A DNA stretch of 64,000 nt from Comamonas granuli NBRC 101663 (GTDB taxonomy: Bacteria > Pseudomonadota > Gammaproteobacteria > Burkholderiales > Burkholderiaceae_C). Position 1 is the stretch's first letter. Each line of letters begins with the position of its first letter. Positions 14,720-23,686 of this stretch are shown one piece after another. The notes under the pieces are model-generated. The model did no database searches. It was not told the origin of the DNA and was given only the letters and a program-made list of their open reading frames with translations. The stretch is taken from assembly GCF_000739995.1 (NCBI RefSeq), contig NZ_BBJX01000010.1:102991-166990 (forward strand), written 5' to 3'. The position numbers and the translations under genes were made by a program.

Positions 14720-16681
14720 ATGGACGTCGACTACGAAGGTGCTGCCGAAATCGAACGTGCGTGGCGCGAAGGCTTGACGCCCGATCCGCTGCTCACCGTG
14801 TCGGAATGGTCGGATCGGCACCGGATGCTTTCCAGCAAGGCGTCCGCCGAGCCGGGCCGCTGGCGCACCAGCCGCACGCCATACCTGAAGGCCATCATGG
14901 ATTGCCTGTCGCCGACCTCGCCGGTCGAGCGCGTGGTGTTCATGAAGGCCGCCCAGCTCGGCGCGACCGAAATGGGATCGAACTGGATCGGCTACGTGAT
15001 TCATCACGCGCCGGGGCCGATGATGGCCGTGTGGCCGACGGTGGAGATGGCCAAGCGCAACTCCAAGCAGCGGATCGACCCGTTGATCGAGGAATCACCC
15101 GCGCTGGCCGAATTGATCGCTCCGGCACGCTCGCGTGATTCGGGCAACACGATTCTGGCGAAGGAGTTTCGCGGCGGCGTGCTGGTGATGACGGGCGCGA
15201 ACAGCGCCGTGGGCCTGCGCTCGATGCCGGTGCGGTATCTGTTCCTCGACGAGGTGGACGGCTACCCGCTGGACGTCGAGGGCGAAGGCGACGCGATTTC
15301 GCTGGCGGAGGCGCGCACGCGCACCTTCGCGCGGCGCAAGATCTTCATCGTCTCGACGCCGACGATCTCGGGCGCGTCGGCCATCGAGCGTGAGTACGAA
15401 GCCAGCGACCAGCGTCGCTACTTCGTGCCGTGCCCGCATTGCTCGCACCGGCAATGGCTGCGCTTCGAACAGTTGCGCTGGGACAAGGGCGCGCCGGAGA
15501 CGGCGGCCTACATCTGTGAGTCCTGCGACACCGCGATTGCCGAGCACCATAAGACGTGGATGCTCGAACACGGCGAGTGGCGCGCGATGGCCGAAGGCAC
15601 GGGCAAGACCACGGGATTTCATCTCTCCTCGCTCTACAGCCCGGTCGGCTGGCGCGCGTGGTGCGACATCGCCGCCGCGTGGGAAGCCGCCGTCAGCAAG
15701 GAATCCGGCTCGGCGGCGGCGATCAAGACCTTCAAGAACACCGAACTGGGTGATACCTGGGTCGAGGAAGGCGAAGCACCCGATTGGCAACGACTGGTCG
15801 AACGCCGCGAGGATTACCGCGTCGGCAGCGTGCCGCTGGGCGGCCTGCTGCTGGTCGGCGGCGCGGACGTGCAGAAGGATCGCATCGAAGCATCCATCTG
15901 GGCCTTCGGTCGCGGCAAGGAAGCGTGGCTCGTCGAACATCGCGTGCTGATGGGCGATACCGCCCGCGACGCGGTGTGGAAGCGCCTCGGCGAGTTGATC
16001 GCCGAGAACTGGACGCACGCGTCGGGCGCGGCGATGCCGTTGGCCCGATTGGCGCTGGACACGGGCTTTGCGACGCAGGAGGCCTACGCGTTCGTGCGGG
16101 CCTGCCGCGATCCCCGCGTGATGGCGGTCAAGGGCGTGCCGCGTGGCGCAGCGCTGATCGGCACACCAACGGCCATCGATGTCTCGCAGGGCGGCAAGAA
16201 GCTGCGCCGGGGCATCAAGGTGTTCACGGTGGCGGTCGGCATCGCCAAGCTGGAGTTCTACAACAACCTGCGCAAGAGCGCGGATGTCAGCGAGGACGAC
16301 GTGACCACGGTCTACCCGACGGGGTTCGTCCACTTGCCCAAGATCGACGCCGAGTTCATCCAGCAGCTCTGTGCCGAGCAACTGATCACCCGCCGCGACC
16401 GCAACGGTTTCCCTGTGCGCGAGTGGCAAAAGATGCGCGAGCGCAACGAGGCGCTCGACTGCTACGTCTACGCCCGCGCCGCAGCAGCGGCGGCGGGACT
16501 GGATCGCTTCGAGGAACGCCACTGGCGGGAATTGGAGCGCCAACTCGGGATGGAGCGGCCACCGGATGAGCCGCCCCCGATTCAAACCTTCGACCCAGAC
16601 GAGGCCACCCAACGCGGTGGCCTCGCTGTTTCTGCAACCCCATCACGTCGGCGGGTCATCAAGAGCCGCTGGCTGTCCTGA
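14720..16681 (+). CDS. Terminase large subunit, GpA family
   Basis: A 653-residue packaging motor. The ATPase half (about 40-300) includes the Walker A-like region FMKAAQLGATEMGSNW and a Walker B strand YLFLDEVDGYP near residue 178. A zinc-ribbon (CPHCSHRQW and CESC) sits near 235-270, as in lambda gpA and its relatives. The C-terminal nuclease half runs to a basic end, RRRVIKSRWLS. It translocates DNA into the prohead and cuts it. A hairpin (GAGGCCACC and GGTGGCCTC, about 16601-16624) lies inside the last codons. Confidence 0.95.
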   Translation: MDVDYEGAAEIERAWREGLTPDPLLTVSEWSDRHRMLSSKASAEPGRWRTSRTPYLKAIMDCLSPTSPVERVVFMKAAQLGATEMGSNWIGYVIHHAPGPMMAVWPTVEMAKRNSKQRIDPLIEESPALAELIAPARSRDSGNTILAKEFRGGVLVMTGANSAVGLRSMPVRYLFLDEVDGYPLDVEGEGDAISLAEARTRTFARRKIFIVSTPTISGASAIEREYEASDQRRYFVPCPHCSHRQWLRFEQLRWDKGAPETAAYICESCDTAIAEHHKTWMLEHGEWRAMAEGTGKTTGFHLSSLYSPVGWRAWCDIAAAWEAAVSKESGSAAAIKTFKNTELGDTWVEEGEAPDWQRLVERREDYRVGSVPLGGLLLVGGADVQKDRIEASIWAFGRGKEAWLVEHRVLMGDTARDAVWKRLGELIAENWTHASGAAMPLARLALDTGFATQEAYAFVRACRDPRVMAVKGVPRGAALIGTPTAIDVSQGGKKLRRGIKVFTVAVGIAKLEFYNNLRKSADVSEDDVTTVYPTGFVHLPKIDAEFIQQLCAEQLITRRDRNGFPVREWQKMRERNEALDCYVYARAAAAAAGLDRFEERHWRELERQLGMERPPDEPPPIQTFDPDEATQRGGLAVSATPSRRRVIKSRWLS

Positions 16682-16698
16682 CACATCGAGGAGTTTTC

Positions 16699-17190
16699 AT
16701 GAGTCTTGCCACCCGCATCGAGAGCCTGGTCATCCGGGTCGCCCAGGAGTTCAACGACGTCCGGGCGACGGCAGGCAATCTCGCCAGCCTGTCCACCACC
16801 GACAAATCGAGTCTGGTCGCGGCGATCAACGAGTTGAAGGCGGCGGTGCTGTCCGCGACGGCCATCGACGACAACCAGATCGGAACCTCTACCACCTACT
16901 CGTCGAACAAGATCGTGTCGCTGCTCGATGCGCTCAAGGCCGACATCTTGGGTGGAGCGGACGCCGCCTACGACACCCTGGTCGAGATCCAGCAGCTGCT
17001 GCAGAACGGCACGAGCGGACTGGACGCGCTCCTGGCCGCAGTCAATCTGCGCGTGCGCTTCGACGCGGCGCAGACCCTCACTGTGGCCGAGCAGCTGCAG
17101 GCCCGCACCAACATCGGCGCAGTCGCTGCCGCCGATGTCGGCAACACCGACACCGACTTCGTCGTGATCTTCGACGGGGCGCTGGCCTGA
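16699..17190 (+). CDS. Tail-fibre-like protein, 163 aa
   Basis: A 163-residue protein. The N-terminal two thirds is predicted helical (SLVAAINELKAAVLSATAID), and the C-terminal part has the phage tail-fibre phrase LTVAEQLQARTNIGAV, usually found in repeated coiled or triple-stranded fibre segments. It looks like a fibre-type structural protein, yet it sits between terminase and portal genes rather than with the tail. It is possibly a head fibre or an accessory adhesin. Its TGA overlaps the next ATG. Confidence 0.65.
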   Translation: MSLATRIESLVIRVAQEFNDVRATAGNLASLSTTDKSSLVAAINELKAAVLSATAIDDNQIGTSTTYSSNKIVSLLDALKADILGGADAAYDTLVEIQQLLQNGTSGLDALLAAVNLRVRFDAAQTLTVAEQLQARTNIGAVAAADVGNTDTDFVVIFDGALA

Positions 17191-17582
17191 TGAGTCTGGC
17201 GTCCAGCATCGCCGCGCTGGCCGCGCGCATCGGCTTCGAGGTGAAAACCAAGATCGACGCCACGCATCCGGGCGTCGCCCGGGTGTGGGTGAGCTTCGGC
17301 TACGTGGGCGGTCAGGTCGTGATCGGCAGCGCACGCAACGTGGCCAGTGTCGTGCGCACGGCGGCGGGCCGGTACCGCGTGCATTTCGCGGTGCCAATGC
17401 CGGATGCGAACTACTGCTGGACGGCGCTCGCGCGCAGCAGCACCAACAGCGGTCAGCAGCGCGTGGCCATCGTGCGCGCCAGCTCCGACCTCAAGACGGC
17501 CCAGTACGTCGACCTCTCCTGCGCGACGACCGCTGCGTCGTTCGACGACTCCTCCGAAATCAACCTCGTGGTGTACCGCTGA
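17190..17582 (+). CDS. Beta-rich structural protein, 130 aa
   Basis: A 130-residue protein beginning MSLASSIAALAARIGFEVKT, then a beta-rich domain with VRVHFAVPMPDANYCWT-like strands of the sort seen in C-terminal receptor or head-fibre domains (phage 'H-type lectin' folds are similar in size). It shares the MSLA-S-I opening with the preceding gene, hinting at a duplicated N-terminal anchor. It overlaps its neighbours by 1 bp on each side. Its function is unknown; a two-part fibre with the preceding protein is the simplest idea. Confidence 0.6.
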   Translation: MSLASSIAALAARIGFEVKTKIDATHPGVARVWVSFGYVGGQVVIGSARNVASVVRTAAGRYRVHFAVPMPDANYCWTALARSSTNSGQQRVAIVRASSDLKTAQYVDLSCATTAASFDDSSEINLVVYR

Positions 17583-17803
17583 TGGCCTACACAGAAGTCC
17601 AACTCCAGGCGCTGGAAACCGCGCTCGCCAAGGGCGAGAAGCGCGTGAGCTTCGGCGACAAGACCGTGGAGTACCGCTCGGTCGAGGAACTGAAGGACGC
17701 GATCCGCGAGGTCAAGCGCGGCCTGCTGGAGCAAGCCGCCGCCAGCGGACTGTGGCCGGGCGCGCCGCGCCAGATCCGCATCACCACGGGCAAGGGGTTC
17801 TGA
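17582..17803 (+). CDS. gpW-family head-tail joining protein
   Basis: A 73-residue protein with the pattern of lambda gpW: an N-terminal helix (QLQALETALAKGEKRVSFGD), a beta-hairpin (KTVEYRSVEELKDAIREV) and a short basic tail (RQIRITTGKGF). gpW plugs the portal after packaging and provides the site for tail joining. It sits directly before the portal gene, as in lambda. Confidence is high from size, motif and position. Confidence 0.88.
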   Translation: MAYTEVQLQALETALAKGEKRVSFGDKTVEYRSVEELKDAIREVKRGLLEQAAASGLWPGAPRQIRITTGKGF

Positions 17804-17804
17804 C

Positions 17805-19331
17805 ATGGCGTGGTTCGCCCAAACCGTGCGCCGCCTGTTCGGCCAGTCGCCAGTCCACGAAGCCGCAGGCCGGGGCCGACGTTCGCTGGCGTGGATGCCC
17901 GGCAATCCGGGCGCGGTGGCCGCGATGCTGGCCACCCACACCGACCTGCGCATCAAGAGCCGCGACCTCGTGCGTCGCAATGCGTGGGCGCAGGCCGCGC
18001 TCGACGCCTTCGTCGCCAACGCCGTCGGCACCGGCATCAAGCCGCAGAGCCTGTCGGATGACGAGCACTTCAAGGCCGACGTGCAGGCGCTGTGGCGCGA
18101 TTGGACGGAGGAAGCCGACGCGGCGGGCCAGACCGATTTCTACGGCCTGCAAGCCTTGGCCTGCCGCTCGATGCTCGAAGGCGGCGAATGCCTGATCCGG
18201 CTGCGTCCGCGCCGTGTCGAGGACGGCTTGGCCGTGCCCTTGCAGCTTCAACTGCTGGAGTCCGAGCACCTGCCGATCCACCTCAACACAGACCTGCCGT
18301 CTGGCAACGTCGTGCGCTCGGGCATCGAGTTCGATGCGCTGGGTCGGCGCGTCGCCTACCACCTGTACCGCTCGCATCCGGAGGACGGGCGGCTCGCGCC
18401 GATGTCGGGCCAGGGCGGCATGGAGACCGTGCGCGTGGATGCGCGCGAAGTCATCCACCTGTACCGCGTGCTGCGCCCCGGCCAGATTCGCGGCGAGCCG
18501 TGGCTGTCGCGGGCGCTGGTCAAGCTCAACGAACTCGACCAGTACGACGACGCCGAGCTGGTGCGCAAGAAAACGGCCGCGATGTTCGCGGGCTTCGTCA
18601 CGCGCCAGAACCCCGAAGACAACCTGATGGGCGAAGGCGCGGCCAACGGCGACGGCATCGCGCTCGCCGGACTGGAACCGGGCACCTTGCAGATCCTGGA
18701 GCCGGGCGAGGACATCAAGTTCTCCGATCCGGCCGACGTGGGCAGTTCGTATTCCGAGTTCCTGCGCACGCAGTTCCGCGCGGTCGCCGCCGCCATCGGC
18801 ATCACCTACGAGCAACTGACCGGCGACCTGACGGGCGTGAACTACTCGTCCATCCGGGCCGGGCTGCTGGAGTTCCGCCGCCGCTGCGAGATGGTGCAGC
18901 ACTCGGTGCTGGTGCATCAGATGTGTCGTCCGGTGTGGGCCGCGTGGATGAAGCAGGCCGTGCTCGCGGGCGCGCTCGATGCACCGGGTTTCGCGCGCGG
19001 CGGGCCCACGCGCCGCCGCCAGTGCCTCGCGGTGAAGTGGATTCCGCAAGGCTGGCAGTGGGTCGATCCGGAGAAGGAATACAAGGCCATGCTGATGGCG
19101 ATCCGCGCGGGCTTGATGAGCCGCTCGGAAGCCATCTCGGCCAACGGCTACGACGCCGAAGACGTCGACCGCGAGATCGCCGCCGACAACCAGCGCGCCG
19201 ACGACCTCGGCCTGATCTTCGATTCCGACCCTCGCCATACGTCGAAGGACGGCGCGAATGTGCGTGATGGGGCGGAACCCAACCGCAACGCCGTCACGCC
19301 CGACGCCACCAGCGGCGATTCCATCGCCTGA
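17805..19331 (+). CDS. Portal protein, lambda family
   Basis: A 508-residue portal. Recognisable parts are the N-terminal RDLVRRNAWAQAALDAFVAN, the central VIHLYRVLRPGQIRGEPWLS and the conserved ITYEQLTGDLTGVNYSSIRA near residue 340, all typical of lambda gpB-type portals. The dodecamer forms the DNA channel at one head vertex. The tail beyond 460 is polar and probably disordered. It starts 1 bp after gpW. Confidence 0.95.
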   Translation: MAWFAQTVRRLFGQSPVHEAAGRGRRSLAWMPGNPGAVAAMLATHTDLRIKSRDLVRRNAWAQAALDAFVANAVGTGIKPQSLSDDEHFKADVQALWRDWTEEADAAGQTDFYGLQALACRSMLEGGECLIRLRPRRVEDGLAVPLQLQLLESEHLPIHLNTDLPSGNVVRSGIEFDALGRRVAYHLYRSHPEDGRLAPMSGQGGMETVRVDAREVIHLYRVLRPGQIRGEPWLSRALVKLNELDQYDDAELVRKKTAAMFAGFVTRQNPEDNLMGEGAANGDGIALAGLEPGTLQILEPGEDIKFSDPADVGSSYSEFLRTQFRAVAAAIGITYEQLTGDLTGVNYSSIRAGLLEFRRRCEMVQHSVLVHQMCRPVWAAWMKQAVLAGALDAPGFARGGPTRRRQCLAVKWIPQGWQWVDPEKEYKAMLMAIRAGLMSRSEAISANGYDAEDVDREIAADNQRADDLGLIFDSDPRHTSKDGANVRDGAEPNRNAVTPDATSGDSIA

Positions 19332-19353
19332 CCGTTCTTCCAGAAGGATTCCC

Positions 19354-20592
19354 ATGACCGTGCTGCCTCATCTGGCGGCGCGCCTGTTTGGCGTGCCGCT
19401 GGCGATCCATCGCCCGAAACTCGACGTCATCCTCTCCGTGCTCGGCGCGCGCATCGGCCTCACCGATCTCGCCGCACCCGTGGGCTACACGCCGGTGACG
19501 CGCGCGCCGACGCCCGCCAGCGGCAAGGTCGCCGTCATCCCGATCCACGGCACGCTGGTGCGCCGCACCTCTGGTCTCGAGGCCGAATCAGGCCTCGCCA
19601 GCTATACCGGCATCGCCGCGCAACTGGACGCCGCGCTCGCCAGCCCCGAGGTCGCGGCCATCCTGCTCGACGTCGATTCGCCCGGCGGTGAATCAGGTGG
19701 CGTGTTTGATCTGGCCGACCGCATCCGGGCGGCGGCGCAGGCGAAGCCGGTCTGGGCCGTGGCCAACGACATGGCGTTCTCGGCGGCCTACGCGCTGGCG
19801 TCCGCCGCCACACGCGTGTTCGTCGCGCGCACCGGCGGCGTCGGCTCGATTGGCGTCATCGCCATGCACGTCGATCAGTCGGCGAAGGACGCGAAGGACG
19901 GCGTTCGCTACACCGCCGTGTTCGCGGGCGAACGCAAGAACGACCTCAACCCGCACGAGCCGATCTCCGACGCCGCGCACGCGGTGCTCAAGGCCGAGGT
20001 GGATCGCGTCTACGAGCTGTTCGTCGAGACCGTCGCGCGCCATCGCGGCCTCGACGCGGACGTCGTGCGCGCCACCGAAGCCGGCCTGTTCTTCGGCCCG
20101 AATGCCGTCGCCACCGGACTGGCCGATGCGGTCGGCGGTTTCGACGACGCGCTCGCCCAGCTCACGCAATCGCTTTCCCCACTCCCGACTCAGGTGGCTC
20201 CGGCCAGCCAAGCGGGCTTTCTTCGTAACCACCAGATGGAGTCATCCATGAATGAACGATCCGACCCCGCTGCTCTTGATCGGCCTGTTGCTGATCCTGC
20301 TGGCAGTCCTCCTCAACCGTCCGCCGCCACCACGTTGAGTGTGGCCGACGCCATCGAGATCGCGCAGACCTGCACGCTCGCCGGTCGCGCCGACCTGATC
20401 GCGGGCTTCCTCGAAACCAACACTGCACCTGCCACGGTACGCGGCCGACTGCTCGCGGCGCAGGCCGAGGCCAGCCCCGAAATCGTCAGCCGCATCGCGC
20501 CCGACGCCGCGCGTCCTGCGGCCAGCAATCCGCTGATCGACGCGGCCAAGCAGCTCGCGGCGCAGTCCACCGCCTTCAAGAAGGAGATCTGA
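19354..20592 (+). CDS. S49 (SppA-like) head maturation protease with scaffold-like C-terminus
   Basis: A 412-residue protein. Residues about 55-270 form an S49 peptidase: VAVIPIHGTLVRR, LLDVDSPGGESGG, and the nucleophile serine in ANDMAFSAAYALASAA, followed by GGVGSIGVIAMH. After about residue 295 comes a Pro and Ala-rich linker and a helical C-terminal part like a scaffold. This is the lambda gpC/Nu3 arrangement: protease fused to scaffold, with the scaffold also made alone from an internal start. A good AGAAGGA site lies before ATG 19354. Confidence 0.92.
   Translation: MTVLPHLAARLFGVPLAIHRPKLDVILSVLGARIGLTDLAAPVGYTPVTRAPTPASGKVAVIPIHGTLVRRTSGLEAESGLASYTGIAAQLDAALASPEVAAILLDVDSPGGESGGVFDLADRIRAAAQAKPVWAVANDMAFSAAYALASAATRVFVARTGGVGSIGVIAMHVDQSAKDAKDGVRYTAVFAGERKNDLNPHEPISDAAHAVLKAEVDRVYELFVETVARHRGLDADVVRATEAGLFFGPNAVATGLADAVGGFDDALAQLTQSLSPLPTQVAPASQAGFLRNHQMESSMNERSDPAALDRPVADPAGSPPQPSAATTLSVADAIEIAQTCTLAGRADLIAGFLETNTAPATVRGRLLAAQAEASPEIVSRIAPDAARPAASNPLIDAAKQLAAQSTAFKKEI
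20248..20592 (+). CDS. Nested scaffold protein (Nu3-like), in-frame internal start
   Basis: ATG at 20248 is preceded by GGAG (20238-20241) at 6-nt spacing, inside and in frame with the protease gene. It would give a 114-residue protein starting MNERSDPAALDRP and ending in a helical, Ala-rich region. Lambda makes its scaffold Nu3 from exactly this kind of internal start in gene C. The site is seen; its use is inferred. Confidence 0.5.
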   Translation: MNERSDPAALDRPVADPAGSPPQPSAATTLSVADAIEIAQTCTLAGRADLIAGFLETNTAPATVRGRLLAAQAEASPEIVSRIAPDAARPAASNPLIDAAKQLAAQSTAFKKEI

Positions 20593-20593
20593 A

Positions 20594-20971
20594 ATGTCCG
20601 TTCTCGCCGAACCGCTGAATCTGGGTGACCTGCTCAAGTACGAAGCGCCGAACCTCTACTCGCGCGACCGCGTCACGGTCGCTTCCGGTCAGAACCTGTC
20701 GCTGGGCACCGTCGTCGGCATCGTCACCGCCACCGGCAAGTACAAGCAGCTCGATCCATCCGCCGAGGACGGCACGCAGGTCGCCGCAGGCGTGCTGCTG
20801 CAAGCCTGCGACGCGGCATTGATCGACCGTGATGACGGCCTCGTCGTCGCGCGCCACGCCATCGTCGCCAACCACGCACTTGCGTGGCCCGACGCCATCA
20901 CCACCGCCGAACAACTCACCGCGATTGCGCAGCTCAAGGCGCTGGGCGTGCTCGTCCGTCAAGGAGCCTGA
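20594..20971 (+). CDS. Head decoration protein, gpD-like
   Basis: A 125-residue protein beginning MSVLAEPLNLGDLLKYEAPN; the middle contains VTVASGQNLSLGTVVGIVTAT-like strands split by a turn, typical of lambda gpD-family trimeric capsid cement. Such proteins stabilise the expanded head. It lies between the protease-scaffold and major capsid genes, the lambda order C-Nu3-D-E. Confidence 0.9.
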   Translation: MSVLAEPLNLGDLLKYEAPNLYSRDRVTVASGQNLSLGTVVGIVTATGKYKQLDPSAEDGTQVAAGVLLQACDAALIDRDDGLVVARHAIVANHALAWPDAITTAEQLTAIAQLKALGVLVRQGA

Positions 20972-20973
20972 CC

Positions 20974-21978
20974 ATGAACAACCCCTTCAGCAATCCCGCG
21001 TTCTCGATGGCCGCGCTGACCGCTGCCATCAACATCCTGCCCAATCGCTACGGGCGTCTGGAAGAACTGAACCTGATGCCGCCCAAGCCGGTGCGTCAGC
21101 GCCAGATCGTCGTCGAGGAAATGAACGGCGTGCTCAACCTGCTGCCCACGCTGCCGCCGGGCTCGCCCGGTACGGTCGGCGTGCGTGGCAAGCGCAAGCT
21201 GCGCTCCTTCGTCGTGCCGCACATCCCGCACGACGACGTGGTGCTGCCCGAGGAAGTGCAAGGCATCCGCGCCTTCGGTTCGGAAACGGAAACCGAGACG
21301 GTCGCGGGCGTGGTCGCACGCCATTTGGAGACGATGCGCAACAAGCATGCGATCACGCTGGAGCACCTGCGTGTCGGCGCGCTCAAGGGCGTGATCCTCG
21401 ATGCGGACGGCTCGGTGCTCTACGACCTGTTCGACGCCTTCGAGATCGCGCAGCAGACGGTGGCTTTCGAGCTGGGCACGGCGGGCACCAACGTCAAGGC
21501 CAAGTGCGGCACCGTGCTGGCGACCATCGAGGAGAACCTCAAGGGCGAGTTCATGAACGGCGTCCATTGTCTGTGCTCGCCGGAGTTCTTCGCCGCGCTC
21601 ACCGGCCACGCCAAGGTCGAGAAGGCCTTCGAGAACTGGCAGAACGGCGCCATCCTCATCAACGACGTGCGGCGCGGCTTCACCTACGGCGGCATCACAT
21701 TCGAGGAGTACCGGGGTCAGGCCACCGATGCCAACGGCACCGCGCGCCGCTTCATCGCCGCTGGTGAGGCCCATGCCTTCCCTCTGGGCACCATCGATAC
21801 CTTCGGCACCTACTTCGCGCCGGCGGACTTCAACGAGACCGTGAACACGGTCGGCCAGCCGCTGTACGCCAGGCAGGAGCCGCGCAAGTTCGACCGTGGT
21901 ACCGATCTGCACACGCAGTCCAACCCGCTGCCGATGTGCCACCGCCCCGGCGTGCTGGTGAAGTTGACGGTGGCGTGA
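20974..21978 (+). CDS. Major capsid protein, lambda gpE-like
   Basis: A 334-residue HK97-fold capsid protein of the lambda gpE family. Indicators are the N-terminal FSMAALTAAINILPNRYGRL, the segment LRSFVVPHIPHDDVVLPEEV, and the C-terminal GTYFAPADFNETVNTVGQPL. Length and position after the decoration gene fit. It ends at the ATGA overlap with the next gene. Confidence 0.93.
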   Translation: MNNPFSNPAFSMAALTAAINILPNRYGRLEELNLMPPKPVRQRQIVVEEMNGVLNLLPTLPPGSPGTVGVRGKRKLRSFVVPHIPHDDVVLPEEVQGIRAFGSETETETVAGVVARHLETMRNKHAITLEHLRVGALKGVILDADGSVLYDLFDAFEIAQQTVAFELGTAGTNVKAKCGTVLATIEENLKGEFMNGVHCLCSPEFFAALTGHAKVEKAFENWQNGAILINDVRRGFTYGGITFEEYRGQATDANGTARRFIAAGEAHAFPLGTIDTFGTYFAPADFNETVNTVGQPLYARQEPRKFDRGTDLHTQSNPLPMCHRPGVLVKLTVA

Positions 21979-22280
21979 TGGGCATCGTCGAGCAGATCTA
22001 CGCGTCGGCCGCCAACGCCGGGCTCCTGAAGGACTGCCAGTGGCGTCCTTCGGACGGCTCGCCGCCGCAGAGCCACCCGGTTGGCTTCGCCGCGCCGGAC
22101 GACACGGTGCTCGACGGCCTGACGCTGAGCACCGAGTACGTGATGACCTATCCCGCGTCCATCTTCGTTGGGCTCGCACAGCGCGAGCCGGTCGAGATCG
22201 ATGGCGTGACCTTCCTGGTGCGTGACATCCGGGCCGTGGGCGACGGCACCGAGATGCGCGCCCATCTCACCCGGATGTAG
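21978..22280 (+). CDS. Head-tail connector protein, 100 aa
   Basis: A 100-residue beta-rich protein starting MGIVEQIYASAANAGLLKDC, with VEIDGVTFLVRDIRAVGDGT, similar in length and pattern to gpFII-type head-tail joining proteins, which form the ring to which the tail attaches. Position after the capsid gene supports this. It is translated from an ATGA overlap. Confidence 0.75.
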   Translation: MGIVEQIYASAANAGLLKDCQWRPSDGSPPQSHPVGFAAPDDTVLDGLTLSTEYVMTYPASIFVGLAQREPVEIDGVTFLVRDIRAVGDGTEMRAHLTRM

Positions 22281-22284
22281 CGCG

Positions 22285-22731
22285 ATGGCTGGCAACTCGA
22301 TCCGCGAACAGATCCTGCTCGCGGCGCTGGCGGCTGTCCGTCCACACGCGGAATCTCTCGGGGCAACGCTGCACCGCTCGCCCACGGTGGCCATCAGCCG
22401 GGAGCAGTGCCCGGCGCTGGCGCTGTTCCCCGAGTCGGAGTCCATCACCGAACGCGCCAACGACCGCGTCACCCGCGAACTCACCGTCCGCGTCGTGGCG
22501 CTGGCCCGCGCCGTTCCGCCCGCCGTCCCGGAAACCGAAGCCGACCGGCTGCTCACCGCCGCCCACGCCGCCTTGATGGCGGACGGGAATCTCGGCGGGC
22601 TGTGCTTAAGCATCCGCGAGCAGGAATGCGAGTGGGAGGTGGAGGACGCCGACGCGGTGGCCGTGGCGCTCCCGGCGCGCTACCGCATCACGTACCGGAC
22701 GCTGGCCAATGACCTCTCAACCCCTGGATGA
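22285..22731 (+). CDS. Tail completion/minor tail protein, 148 aa
   Basis: A 148-residue protein. It starts MAGNSIREQILLAALAAVRP and contains RVTRELTVRVVALARAVPP and CEWEVEDADAVAVALPARYR, the strand-helix pattern of gpU/gpZ-like tail terminators. It lies between the head-tail connector and the tail tube gene, the usual place for the tail terminator. The exact family is not certain. Confidence 0.68.
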   Translation: MAGNSIREQILLAALAAVRPHAESLGATLHRSPTVAISREQCPALALFPESESITERANDRVTRELTVRVVALARAVPPAVPETEADRLLTAAHAALMADGNLGGLCLSIREQECEWEVEDADAVAVALPARYRITYRTLANDLSTPG

Positions 22732-22737
22732 CCACCC

Positions 22738-22926
22738 ATGACCCGACTCGTTCTGACCCGCCCGCACACCCACGCTGGCAAGTCCTACGGGCCCCGTGAC
22801 CGCATCGAGGTCGACGCCGACACCGCCGAATGGCTGCTGGCGCACGACATCGCCACGCGGGAACCCAAGCCTGCCCGGACTGAAACCGACCTTCCTCCCA
22901 TTCAACGCAAGGAACCCAAGCAATGA
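22738..22926 (+). CDS. Small tail-region protein, 62 aa
   Basis: A 62-residue protein, MTRLVLTRPHTHAGKSYGPR onward. The first 45 residues form a compact domain with WLLAHDIATREP, the rest is a polar tail. Similar short proteins (DUF7210-like) precede the tail-tube gene in related siphophages. Its function is unknown. Its end overlaps the tail tube start by 4 bp. Confidence 0.68.
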   Translation: MTRLVLTRPHTHAGKSYGPRDRIEVDADTAEWLLAHDIATREPKPARTETDLPPIQRKEPKQ

Positions 22927-23675
22927 GCACCTACGCCAGTTTTCAAGGGCGCGTCTTCCTCGGCAAACGCGACACCGACGGCCTTCCCATCGAAGTGCGC
23001 TCGCCCGGCAACGTCGCCGAGCTGAAGCTCTCCCTCAAGACCGATGTGCTGGAGCACTACGAAAGCCAGACCGGCCAGCGCTCGCTGGATCACCGGATGG
23101 TCAAGCAGAAGTCGGCCACCGTGAACCTCACCATCGAGGAATTCACCAAGGAAAACCTCGCGCTGGCCCTCTACGGCAACCACGTCGTCGGCACGCCGGG
23201 CACGGTCACTGGCGAACCGTTGGGCGGTGCGACACCGACCCCGGGCGACCGCTACTTCCTGGCCCACCCGAAGGTGTCGTCCCTCGTCGTGGTCGATTCG
23301 GCGGGCACGCCTGCCACCCTGGCCCTGGGCACGAACTACACCGCCGACACCGACTTCGGTGCCCTCCAGTTTCTGGATACCACCGGCTTCACAGCGCCGT
23401 TCAAGGCCAGCTATGCCTACGGTGTGGCCACCGAGATCGGCATCTTCACGCAGGCGCTGCCCGAGCGTTACCTGCGGCTGGAAGGCATCAACACCGCGCA
23501 GGGCAACGCCAAGGTGCTGGTCGAGCTCTACCGCGTGGCCTTCGATCCGCTGAAGGAAATCTCCTTCATCTCGGACGAGTACAACAAGTTCGAACTGGAA
23601 GGGTCGCTGCTGGCCGACACCACGAAGCCCTATGACGCGGTGCTCGGCCAGTTCGGCCGCATCGTGCAACTCTGA
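22923..23675 (+). CDS. Major tail tube protein
   Basis: A 250-residue protein. MSTYASFQGRVFLGKRDTDG opens a beta-rich structure; VNLTIEEFTKENLALALYGN and the later VLVELYRVAFDPLKEISFIS are the kind of segments seen in siphophage tail tube proteins, followed by KFELEGSLLADTTKP. It is encoded just before the tail chaperone and tape measure, as expected. It polymerises around the tape measure. Confidence 0.85.
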   Translation: MSTYASFQGRVFLGKRDTDGLPIEVRSPGNVAELKLSLKTDVLEHYESQTGQRSLDHRMVKQKSATVNLTIEEFTKENLALALYGNHVVGTPGTVTGEPLGGATPTPGDRYFLAHPKVSSLVVVDSAGTPATLALGTNYTADTDFGALQFLDTTGFTAPFKASYAYGVATEIGIFTQALPERYLRLEGINTAQGNAKVLVELYRVAFDPLKEISFISDEYNKFELEGSLLADTTKPYDAVLGQFGRIVQL

Positions 23676-23686
23676 TGGGAGCCGCC

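Noticed and set aside
16600..16626. Hairpin near the terminase 3' end as a terminator
   Set aside because: It lies inside the conserved C-terminal coding part, is not followed by a clean T run, and the downstream genes are in the same operon.
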